A DNA stretch of 61,125 nt. Origin: Candidatus Yanofskyibacteriota bacterium. GTDB lineage: Bacteria; Patescibacteriota; Minisyncoccia; 2-02-FULL-40-12; GWA2-44-9. Both the position numbers and the translations under genes were made by a program. The stretch covers positions 1 through 61,125 of the forward strand of contig JACPAB010000002.1 of the NCBI GenBank assembly GCA_016181045.1. The letters run 5' to 3'. Below, in pieces: positions 1-8,077 of this stretch (positions are counted from its first letter, which is position 1; every line of letters begins with the position of its first letter). The notes under the pieces are model-generated. The model ran no database searches. It saw only the letters and a list, made by a program, of their open reading frames with translations, and was not told the origin of the DNA.

Positions 1-76
1 TGGGAAGATATTTTCTGGAAACGCAAAACTCAACACATTGATTGGCTGGAGAAAGAAATCAGATTATAGTAAAAAT

Positions 77-598
77 ATGAAAGTTTATTTTGCGGCTCAC
101 GCCACAACTAAAGATAATGAGGCAAAGGTTGCTTCTGGCTGGAGTAATACAGGTCTTTCTGATTTAGGTCTAAAGCAAGCAGAAGAACTGGGAGAGACAT
201 TTAAGGATATTAAACTTGATATTGTTTGCTGTTCTGATTTGAAAAGAGCTGTTGATACGGTGCAAATTGCCTTTGAGGGCAAATATCAAGTTATAGCTGA
301 CCAACGATTGCGAGAACTAAATTATGGCGATTTTAACGGCAAGCCGTCTGCAGTGGTTGAGCCGATGAAAACGCAACATATCAAAGAGCTGTTTCCAAAT
401 GGCGAAAGCTACGAGCAAGCTGTTACGCGGGTGCAGGGATTTTATAAAGAACTCAAAGAAAAATATCCCGATAAAATCATTCTCGTTGTTGGACATAGGG
501 CTACTCAATATGGACTTGATGTTATGAGCGGCAAAACTTTGGAAGAATTATTAAACACTCCCTTTAAGTGGCAACCTTATTGGGAGTATAAGATTTAA
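77..598 (+). CDS. Histidine-phosphatase (phosphoglycerate mutase-like) family protein
   Basis: MKVYFAAHATTKDNEA..GWSNTGLSDLGLKQAEELG..CCSDLKRAVDT..LRELNYGDFNG..ILVVGHRATQYGLD; family layout, but the first catalytic RHG is replaced by AHA. Confidence 0.75.
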   Translation: MKVYFAAHATTKDNEAKVASGWSNTGLSDLGLKQAEELGETFKDIKLDIVCCSDLKRAVDTVQIAFEGKYQVIADQRLRELNYGDFNGKPSAVVEPMKTQHIKELFPNGESYEQAVTRVQGFYKELKEKYPDKIILVVGHRATQYGLDVMSGKTLEELLNTPFKWQPYWEYKI

Positions 599-743
599 GT
601 GATCCCTACCAGTAATTCACGATTTTAAACGGCGAAATGTTGCCGGGAATTTGCCAAATTGCGGCCTGCCCCGTTGGAAGCTTGCTTTCCTGCGGGGTTC
701 TCTTTCGGGGTTTGCGAAGGTTTTAATTCCGGAGCCCGAATTT

Positions 744-771
744 ACAAAATACCACGAAGGTGGTATTTTGT
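744..771. terminator. Hairpin, terminator-like
   Basis: ACAAAATACCAC-gaa-GGTGGTATTTTGT. Confidence 0.5.
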
Positions 772-800
772 GTTAAGTTTTTTAAATCCAAAGAACCAAA

Positions 801-1073
801 ATGAGGGTTGACGCCCAAGGAAGAGTCAGGGTGAAAGTTGGCGACAGGGTCCGCATTGTAACCGCGAACGGATGTATGGCTCACACTCGGGATAATCCCA
901 GAGAAGGTACGGTTGTGAAAAAATTCAGCCAGAAGTTATATGGCGGAGGCAATGAATTATACGAATATTTTCAGATCAGGTTAGATAGCGGAGAGCTTGT
1001 GGAGAAGCCGGCCAAGTGTCGGTCTTTATTTTACCCTTGCTCGAATTTTATGCTACACTTAAAGAATAATTAA
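801..1073 (+). CDS. Hypothetical 90-aa protein
   Basis: Intact ORF MRVDAQGRVRVKVGDRVRIVTANG.. Confidence 0.5.
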   Translation: MRVDAQGRVRVKVGDRVRIVTANGCMAHTRDNPREGTVVKKFSQKLYGGGNELYEYFQIRLDSGELVEKPAKCRSLFYPCSNFMLHLKNN

Positions 1074-1088
1074 TTAAGCAAAATATAT

Positions 1089-2219
1089 ATGGCAAAAAGA
1101 AGAACGGGTATAGGCGGGACCGATAACCGCCGCAGGAGATCACATTCTCATAAAACCAAAAAGAGATTGGAGATAAAGAGGATTAGGTTGGAGGCCTTGG
1201 CTAAAAGAAGAAAACATATTGCAATACTGATTGCGGGAATGGTACTTACTGCCGGATTTGCGGTGGGTTTTGGCATTCCTGTCTTTGCCGGAGATCCGGT
1301 TGAGGGTTTGGATATAACCATTGAGCAGATTCCCGGAGGCCGGGTTTCTATCAAATATTATAACTCTTTACGGTCAAGAAAATCGGCTGGGCTAATAAGG
1401 ATGGAGGTTGGCGACGTCCTTTTACGGTACAGCGTTGGCGGCGCGGACATCAACAAAGTCACGGACGCGCTTGAGGGCAACGGAGTATATGAGGCCGAGC
1501 TTAAATCATTTTTGGTCGCGATCGGAGTAAACGAAGTAGGCGTTCAGGATGTCTTTACAAAGCTTGACGAGCTTGGCATAGACGCTGATTCTTCTACAGA
1601 TCCGCCGTCAGCCGCCGGAGCTGATTCTCCCGAAAAAGAATTTACGACGGGAGGGGCGGTTTCTGCTCCTGTCGCGGGAGACGCATCGCAATCAACCTCA
1701 CAATGGGGATATATAGGTTTAGAGGGAAAAGCGCTTCGAGATAATTTCCGGGAAAATGTAAAAATAACAATAGGCCATGTGGATCACGGAAAGACAGCGC
1801 GCATTGCCCTTGCCCACGGCAAAGGACTGCGCATGCTCAATCGTTTTCGCTCGGCAATGGCCCGGTTTGACCATATTTTAGGCCGTCTGGAATCGCGGAT
1901 TGAAAAAATGAGAATTGAAATTGAAGGTGAAGAGCGAGCAGAAACCGGCCTTCCAAATTATACATTTCCGCCACGCAAAACGGTTATTCTTATTGAGGAA
2001 GCTAAAAATATACAGGTTGAAAACGAGGCCAAGATGAAAGAACTTAAGGCGAAATATGAATCCCTGCTTTTGGGCGAAAATGCGGGGGGAATCGCTGAAG
2101 AAGCACGCGCCATAGCCACGGAGCTTAAAGCAGATATAGAAAACCTCCGCGCCATAATTATTGAGATATATACGCAAGCCGACGATTACAATAGTTCCAG
2201 ATCAAATACCAGCATATAA
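1089..2219 (+). CDS. Hypothetical membrane-anchored protein with coiled-coil C-terminus; contains TIGHVDHGKT
   Basis: N-terminal basic stretch, TM segment IAILIAGMVLTAGFAVGFGIPVFA, helical C-terminal half (RLESRIEKMRIEIEGEE). Confidence 0.65.
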   Translation: MAKRRTGIGGTDNRRRRSHSHKTKKRLEIKRIRLEALAKRRKHIAILIAGMVLTAGFAVGFGIPVFAGDPVEGLDITIEQIPGGRVSIKYYNSLRSRKSAGLIRMEVGDVLLRYSVGGADINKVTDALEGNGVYEAELKSFLVAIGVNEVGVQDVFTKLDELGIDADSSTDPPSAAGADSPEKEFTTGGAVSAPVAGDASQSTSQWGYIGLEGKALRDNFRENVKITIGHVDHGKTARIALAHGKGLRMLNRFRSAMARFDHILGRLESRIEKMRIEIEGEERAETGLPNYTFPPRKTVILIEEAKNIQVENEAKMKELKAKYESLLLGENAGGIAEEARAIATELKADIENLRAIIIEIYTQADDYNSSRSNTSI

Positions 2220-2221
2220 TC

Positions 2222-2584
2222 ATGACTAATATGAACACTTCAACTTCGTTCAGTGCAAGCAAAAACACACTTATCATTGCAGTCATTATTCTCGTTGTCG
2301 CGGGAGGAGTATTGTTTTTCTTGAATCGCGACCCCTCGTATCAAAAAGAGTCGCTTACGATCGAGCAGGATTTGACGCCGATCGATCTCACTCAAGATGA
2401 GAAACAGGCGCTTCAAGCCGAAGGACTCGCCTTTCCTTCCGGAGGAGACGCGGCCGCGAAAAATTTGCAAACCGTGCGAACTTCCGACGAACTTGACGCT
2501 ATTGAAGCCGACCTCAACGAAACCGATTTATCGGGTCTTGATGCCGAATCTGAAGCAATAGAAAGCGACCTTTCGGGATTATAA
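2222..2584 (+). CDS. Hypothetical membrane-anchored protein
   Basis: TM segment LIIAVIILVVAGGVLFFLNR, C-terminal LNETDLSGLDAESEAIESDLSGL; adjacent to previous ORF. Confidence 0.6.
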   Translation: MTNMNTSTSFSASKNTLIIAVIILVVAGGVLFFLNRDPSYQKESLTIEQDLTPIDLTQDEKQALQAEGLAFPSGGDAAAKNLQTVRTSDELDAIEADLNETDLSGLDAESEAIESDLSGL

Positions 2585-2614
2585 CCGGCGCCATTTGCGA
2601 GGGCCTCGGCGCAT

Positions 2615-2878
2615 GTGCTGATTACCGCCGAAACTGCGGGCGGGTCTGGTATTGAACAGAAAATTGGATTCATTGGTGTCTGCGGTACTTTTCGTAAAGA
2701 TGCCGATAGCATTTCATTAACAGAAGAAGACAAAGAAACAGTTCAGATGATGTGCCAAATGGTGCATAATATGCCAAGCGAGTATGGCTGTCTGGGGGTT
2801 GGCGAATCCCCGACAATGTTATGGGATGAGTATTGTGAATTTATGAAAAGAAATAATATCCGCCACAACCTTGATTAA
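2615..2878 (+). CDS. Hypothetical protein
   Basis: ORF only; start uncertain. Confidence 0.3.
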   Translation: MLITAETAGGSGIEQKIGFIGVCGTFRKDADSISLTEEDKETVQMMCQMVHNMPSEYGCLGVGESPTMLWDEYCEFMKRNNIRHNLD

Positions 2879-2929
2879 GTCAAGGTTTTTTGTTATTATC
2901 AAGCAACTTGTTCTTAAAATGAGGTCAAA

Positions 2930-3805
2930 GTGAGCGAACGGGTAGAAAGAGCGAGATGTTTTGCAACGAATGCCCATCAAGGTCAGACGCGGTATAACAA
3001 AGCCAAAATGCCATTAGCGGTCCATTTGGAGGAAGTGGCGTCGCTGGTTAAAGAGTCAGGTGGCAGTGAAGTAGAGATCGCGGTGGCGTGGCTTCACGAC
3101 GTTGTTGAAGACACTCCCGTGACGCTCGCCGATATTGTTGAACATTTTGGCGATGAGGTGGCAAATATTGTGGACGGTTTGACCGATCCGCCAGGGTGCG
3201 ATGGTATCATACTTGAATGCAAAGTGGCCCAAGCCCGGCGCGTAAGCACCGAGAGCGATAGCGTCAAGCGCGTAAAGCTTGCTGACCAGATCTCCAACGT
3301 GCGGTTGGTTGCCGTTGACCCGCCGGTCCACTGGGACTCGCAGAAGTGCCTTGACTATGCGAACGGCGCCAAACTGGTCGTTTGGGAATGCAAGGATGCA
3401 AGCGGGCGTCTTTTTGGCCTGTTCTGCCGGGCATATGCTGACGCCATAAAAGCTCATGACACTGGAAAAGCGAAACTTCTGTTCATTTGCACAGCCAATA
3501 CCAACAGAAGCCGTGCGGCGGAGGACTTGTTTGCTGATTCAAGCAGGTACGAAGCTAAGTCAGCAGGGTTCAAAATGCTTGAGTCAAGCGGCCAGGTACT
3601 TACACAAGAATTAATAAATTGGGCTGACAAGATATTTGTTATGGACGAAATCAGCGACCATCATCTCACTCGGTTGCGTTCCGGTTTTGACGTTCAAAAT
3701 AAAGATGTGGTCGTTCTGGATATTCCGGATAGATTTGGCCGGAAAGATAGGAATTTATCAGCGATGTTAAAGCAAAAACTGGTCGGTCACGGTATAGAAG
3801 TTTAA
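2930..3805 (+). CDS. HD-domain (MESH1/RelA-SpoT hydrolase-like) fused to low-MW protein tyrosine phosphatase-like domain
   Basis: HQGQTRYNKAKMPLAVHLEEVA..AWLHDVVEDTPVTLADI (HD hydrolase) then LLFICTANTNRSRAAEDLFADSS..SAGF (CX5R P-loop). Confidence 0.75.
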   Translation: MSERVERARCFATNAHQGQTRYNKAKMPLAVHLEEVASLVKESGGSEVEIAVAWLHDVVEDTPVTLADIVEHFGDEVANIVDGLTDPPGCDGIILECKVAQARRVSTESDSVKRVKLADQISNVRLVAVDPPVHWDSQKCLDYANGAKLVVWECKDASGRLFGLFCRAYADAIKAHDTGKAKLLFICTANTNRSRAAEDLFADSSRYEAKSAGFKMLESSGQVLTQELINWADKIFVMDEISDHHLTRLRSGFDVQNKDVVVLDIPDRFGRKDRNLSAMLKQKLVGHGIEV

Positions 3806-3816
3806 TTGTTTACATA

Positions 3817-3846
3817 GCCGCGTTATACGCGGCTTTTTGTTTTTGA
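3817..3846 (+). terminator. Rho-independent terminator
   Basis: GCCGCG-ttata-CGCGGC followed by TTTTTGTTTTT. Confidence 0.7.
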
Positions 3847-3986
3847 CACTAAACTTCTCGGAGCTGCTTTGTATTTTTTGCTCGGTTAGTAATCTTTAAT
3901 TTTGTGGCCCCCTTTGACTTTTTCTTGTTTTGTTGTAAAGTGGTTTCAAGGTTTATAAAATCCTTAACAAGCGAGGGGGGTGGGCG

Positions 3987-4346
3987 ATGAGAGGACTACG
4001 CGATATCAAGACCCATGGCACTCTTGCCAGAAAAGGACGGCTGGTGAGCGTTGCCAGAGATTGGCATCGTATTAATGGGGGAAACGGAACTTCGGAAAAT
4101 CAATCCTGGGATGGAAGCATTGAGCCAATGGTGTTTAAGAAAAATGTCAAGGCGCGGAGATTCTCGAGACCTTCTCAAGATTTATTTCGAGTTCCCGAAC
4201 TGGAGGGGCAGATCCGTGCCACTCTGATCAAACAAGTTCAGGAATCCATTGTTGAAATGGAAATGTTTTCAAGTGAAGGAGTGCCGGGAGCTCTCGCTGA
4301 ACTCCAACGCCTCAAAGCGGAACTTTCCCAACTGGAGAATAGATGA
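3987..4346 (+). CDS. Hypothetical protein
   Basis: 119-aa ORF preceded by GA-rich SD-like sequence gcgaggggggtgggcg. Confidence 0.5.
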   Translation: MRGLRDIKTHGTLARKGRLVSVARDWHRINGGNGTSENQSWDGSIEPMVFKKNVKARRFSRPSQDLFRVPELEGQIRATLIKQVQESIVEMEMFSSEGVPGALAELQRLKAELSQLENR

Positions 4347-4488
4347 AGGGGCTTGTGGTTGCCCCTTCCTTTTTGTATAATAAAAGAATGCCTTTACATT
4401 GTTATAATAATTTAAGATACTTGTTACCAAAGGGTCGTAAGATCCTAGGTCGAAATTTTAATTTATTTATCAATTAATTTAAATCATC

Positions 4489-5271
4489 ATGATTTTTTCA
4501 AAACACAGCATAAAAGCGACAGTTATTCTTGCGTCTGTTCTGTTCGTCGTCGGCGGAACTCTTGTTTACGCGAATCACTCATGGGGTGACTACCATTGGG
4601 CGCGCGCATCCAGCCCGTTCACCCTTAAACTGGGGGATAACGTTTCAAGCGCCTGGGACGCCTATCTTGGCGAAGCATCATCTGACTGGAGCGTCTCTAC
4701 GGTACTTGACACGACGGTTGTTCAAGGCGGCACTAATCCCAAAAACTGCCGGGCCACAAATGGCCGGGTAGAGGTTTGCAGTAGCAAATACGGTTTTAAC
4801 GGGTGGTTGGGTGTCGCTACAATATGGATAAGCGGCAGCCATATTGTCGCGAGTACAGTTAAAGTAAATGACAGTTATTTTAATACCGTCACTTACAATA
4901 CCCCTCCGTGGAGGCGGTTGGTAATATGTCAGGAGGTTGGCCACACGTTCGGTCTTGACCATCAAGACGTGGACTTTTCCAATCCCAATCTCGGCACCTG
5001 TATGGACTACACCGGCAATCCAAGCGGCCCGCCTTCGAATGAACACCCGAACGCGCACGACTACGAGCAACTTGAGGCAATCTATACTCATCTGGATTCA
5101 ACGACAACGGTAAGCCAAGTTGTTTCCAGCCGTTTTGGAAACGGTAATGCGGCAGATGCGGCTGAATGGGGCAAAGAAGTCCGGAAAGATTCAAAAGGAA
5201 AGACCTCGCTATACGTCCGCGATCTCGGAAATGGCGAAAAAATATTCACCTTTGTTATTTGGGCCGATTAA
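4489..5271 (+). CDS. Secreted matrixin-like zinc metalloprotease candidate
   Basis: Signal-peptide-like N-terminus; CQEVGHTFGLDHQDVDF resembles HExxHxxGxxH with Q at the first His. Confidence 0.65.
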   Translation: MIFSKHSIKATVILASVLFVVGGTLVYANHSWGDYHWARASSPFTLKLGDNVSSAWDAYLGEASSDWSVSTVLDTTVVQGGTNPKNCRATNGRVEVCSSKYGFNGWLGVATIWISGSHIVASTVKVNDSYFNTVTYNTPPWRRLVICQEVGHTFGLDHQDVDFSNPNLGTCMDYTGNPSGPPSNEHPNAHDYEQLEAIYTHLDSTTTVSQVVSSRFGNGNAADAAEWGKEVRKDSKGKTSLYVRDLGNGEKIFTFVIWAD

Positions 5272-5356
5272 CCCTCGATGTTTTAAAGGATAAGTGCAAA
5301 CAACCCCGATTTATAAAGGGGTTGTTTGTTTTTAAGAATCGCATAAACTTAAAACC

Positions 5357-5851
5357 ATGAGTACTAAGAACATTAAAGCCCTTCTTATTATTGGCATCAT
5401 CGTTGCTGCCGGTGTCGGCGCGGTGTTTTTATTTTTGGGAAATAATGACGGATCCGGCTCCGCCGATGACTCTGCCGGGCTCGTTGTCAGAGAAAACGCG
5501 ATCTATGTCGCGGAACAGCCGCCTTCAAACATTGTGTCAGTTGCAATTGTGCGTCTTGGAAAACCAGGATTTGTGGTAATTCACGAAGATGTAAACGAAG
5601 CGCCCGGGAGGATTTTAGGCGTGAGTGATCTGATCGCGCCCGGCGAGACAAAAGATTCTTTACCGATAACGCTCTCTCGTTCAACATTAGACGGGGAAAC
5701 GATTTATGCCATGCTTCATTTCGATGACGGGGACGGCGTGTTTGACGCGGCAAAGGACAATCCGGTTATTGATCCCATCGCTAATGAGCCGATGATGGCG
5801 ATTGTCGCGATAAGCAAGGATGCAACCGAACCGGATGCCGTGAATCCGTGA
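5357..5851 (+). CDS. Membrane-anchored secreted protein (DUF7282-like)
   Basis: TM segment then SIVAIVRLGKPGFVVIHED..APGRILGVSDLIAPGE..YAMLHFDDGDGVFDAAKDNPV pattern. Confidence 0.5.
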   Translation: MSTKNIKALLIIGIIVAAGVGAVFLFLGNNDGSGSADDSAGLVVRENAIYVAEQPPSNIVSVAIVRLGKPGFVVIHEDVNEAPGRILGVSDLIAPGETKDSLPITLSRSTLDGETIYAMLHFDDGDGVFDAAKDNPVIDPIANEPMMAIVAISKDATEPDAVNP

Positions 5852-5923
5852 CGGATGTTTTGTTTGTAATCAACGGCTTATTCGTGCTATCTTCTTGGAA
5901 GCACTTATTAAACGAGGACAACG

Positions 5924-6274
5924 ATGCGTCCTTTTGAAACGTTTTTTGTAGTCGCGCTTCTGCTGTATAGTTTTGTGATCTGGTCGCACCGGATCAAGAA
6001 AAGATTCAGTCCTTGGATGGTGTGGCTGTTCGGGGCTGGCCTTGCTGCCGATGTAAGCGGTACGGTATTTCTTTGCGTGGCAACCGCTTCGGGGTGGACG
6101 TTTTCTGTCCACGCCATTTCGGGCCTCATTTCTCTTCTTATCATGGCTCTGCATTTTATTTGGGCGTTATTATCGATAACGCTTGGCGGAAAATTCGAGG
6201 ACTACTTTAAACGTTTTTCAGTTTTGGCGTGGTTCCTTTGGCTCATTGCGTTTGTCTCCGGTATTCCGCGGTAA
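5924..6274 (+). CDS. Small four-TM membrane protein (HsmA-like)
   Basis: Hydrophobic segments; general resemblance only. Confidence 0.4.
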   Translation: MRPFETFFVVALLLYSFVIWSHRIKKRFSPWMVWLFGAGLAADVSGTVFLCVATASGWTFSVHAISGLISLLIMALHFIWALLSITLGGKFEDYFKRFSVLAWFLWLIAFVSGIPR

Positions 6275-6334
6275 ATAAATTTTCCGGAACAATAAAACCG
6301 CCCTTTGAGGGCGGCCTTATTATTATGGCTACTT

Positions 6335-6592
6335 TTAGGACAAATGCTTGGAGACAAGCTTTGTCATCTCGAACATGCTGACCGTGCTCTGCCCGCCGAA
6401 TACCTTTTTCAAGGCCTCATCGGCGTTGATGTTTCGCTTGTTCGTTTGGTCCTGGAGACCCTTGCTCTTGATGTATACCCAGAGCTTTTTGACCACTTCC
6501 GACCTGGGCATAGGACCCGCGCCGACCACTGCCGCCAACTCCGAACTGACATTCATCGGCTTCATGAAAGCCGAATTCGCTTTTTGCGCCAT
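6335..6592 (-). CDS. SWIB/MDM2 domain protein
   Basis: FMKPMNVSSELAAVVGAGPMPRSEVVKKLWVYIKSKGLQDQTNKRNINADEALKKVFGGQSTVSMFEMTKLVSKHL. Confidence 0.9.
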   Translation of the reverse strand: MAQKANSAFMKPMNVSSELAAVVGAGPMPRSEVVKKLWVYIKSKGLQDQTNKRNINADEALKKVFGGQSTVSMFEMTKLVSKHLS

Positions 6593-6741
6593 GTTGTTAG
6601 TTATTAGTTTGTTACGGTGAGTATAGCAAGACCCCCAAATTAACGCAAGCTGGTATTTTTCCGGGATTAGTGTATACTACATAGATTAAGAGACGGAGGT
6701 CGGGTTTCTTTATACAACATACAATTAAACTAACAAAAACC

Positions 6742-6942
6742 ATGACTGGAACAGTAAAAAAGAAAGTCGCGGACAGGGCATTCGGATTCATCTCGCGTGA
6801 AGGTGAAACGAAGGACCTTTTCTTCCACAAAGACGACTTGAACGGTGTGACGTTTGAGGAGCTGCAGGAAGGCGACTCGGTTTCATTCGACGTAGTTCAG
6901 GGCGAAAAGGGCCCGGCTGCCAAGAATGTACAGAGAGCTTAA
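6742..6942 (+). CDS. Cold-shock domain protein
   Basis: MTGTVKKKVADRAFGFISREGETKDLFFHKDDLNGVTFEELQEGDSVSFDVVQGEKGPAAKNVQ. Confidence 0.9.
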   Translation: MTGTVKKKVADRAFGFISREGETKDLFFHKDDLNGVTFEELQEGDSVSFDVVQGEKGPAAKNVQRA

Positions 6943-6952
6943 AAACTTTCGC

Positions 6953-6989
6953 AACAAAAAACTACCTCTCAACAAGGTAGTTTTTTGTT
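6953..6989 (+). terminator. Rho-independent terminator
   Basis: AACAAAAAACTACCT-ctcaaca-AGGTAGTTTTTTGTT. Confidence 0.7.
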
Positions 6990-7029
6990 ATGATAAGCGT
7001 AAGGTTCATTTACAATTCTTGGAGCGGAC

Positions 7030-8037
7030 ATGAAAGAACTGTTGCTTGGGGAAATGGAAAAACTGCAAAGGTCTTCCGGCGCTTTTACCGCGGCGCCAAG
7101 CGGGGACTACCGCGCCTGCTGGCTGCGCGATCACCTTTATTGCGTTTTCGCTTACTTTTATCTGGGCGATTTCGAAAAACTTCAAAAGGGCATCTGGGTT
7201 GTTTTTGACATTTTCCACAAGTACCGCTGGAAGATCGAAAAAGCTATTTGCCAGCCGCCCGGCTCTAACAATGTTCACGAGTTCATCCACTCAAAGTACG
7301 ACCCCGATACCTTCAATGAGATAACAAATGATTGGGGCCACCATCAGCTGGATGCCATAGGCCTTTTGCTTCACATTGTGGCTGACCTGGATTTCAAAAA
7401 TATCCGTGTCATCAGGAACGAAAACGACTCGAAACTGATACAACTTCTGGTTTTTTACCTGCTTTCAGTAAGATTTTGGAAAAATCCGGACAATGGCATG
7501 TGGGAAGAGGGGCTTGACCTTCACAGCTCGTCGATCGGCGCGATTGTCGGCGGCCTTTCTTACATTAACAGACGGCAAATCGTTGTTGTGCCCTCGTCAA
7601 TGATAAATGCCGGCCGGGATGCTTTAAATTTCATTCTCCCCAATGAGTCCCATGGCCGCGAGGTTGATATGGCGCAGCTTTCTTTGGTCTGGCCTTACAA
7701 CATTGTTTCGCGCGATGTTGCCGACACGATCCTTTCGCGCGTCAAGACAAAGCTGGTCCAGCGCCACGGCCTCAACCGCTATTGGGGCGACAACTATTTC
7801 CGCTCCCAGAACGGTGTTTCCGGCGAGTGGCCGATGGGCTTTTTCTGGCTCTCGATCATTTATTCCCAGCGCCATGAGGCGGAAGAGGCGCGGCGTTGGT
7901 TCGAACGAGGCCTTGCGGAAGTGGTTTCCGGCAAACATATTCCGGAGCTGTATAAGAACAACGAGCCGAATAATCACACTCCGCTTGCCTGGGCGCATGC
8001 CTTGGCAATAATTGCTCAAGTAAAAATAGCCGGCTGA
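7030..8037 (+). CDS. Glycoside hydrolase family 15-like (glucoamylase-like) protein
   Basis: YRACWLRDHLYCVFAYFYLGDFEKLQKG..SSIGAIVGGLSYI..NRYWGDNYF..EWPMGFFWLSIIY. Confidence 0.7.
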   Translation: MKELLLGEMEKLQRSSGAFTAAPSGDYRACWLRDHLYCVFAYFYLGDFEKLQKGIWVVFDIFHKYRWKIEKAICQPPGSNNVHEFIHSKYDPDTFNEITNDWGHHQLDAIGLLLHIVADLDFKNIRVIRNENDSKLIQLLVFYLLSVRFWKNPDNGMWEEGLDLHSSSIGAIVGGLSYINRRQIVVVPSSMINAGRDALNFILPNESHGREVDMAQLSLVWPYNIVSRDVADTILSRVKTKLVQRHGLNRYWGDNYFRSQNGVSGEWPMGFFWLSIIYSQRHEAEEARRWFERGLAEVVSGKHIPELYKNNEPNNHTPLAWAHALAIIAQVKIAG

Positions 8038-8077
8038 ATGCCGGTCTTTTTATTTCTGTTGACTTTTTGCTGTTTTA

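Noticed and set aside
1755-1800. Full translational GTPase gene
   Set aside because: Only the G1-like motif is present; no NKxD, DxxG or other G motifs follow.
4438-4450. CCTAGG at about 4444 as a fourth dyad copy
   Set aside because: Flanks lack TTATAATT/AATTATAA arms.
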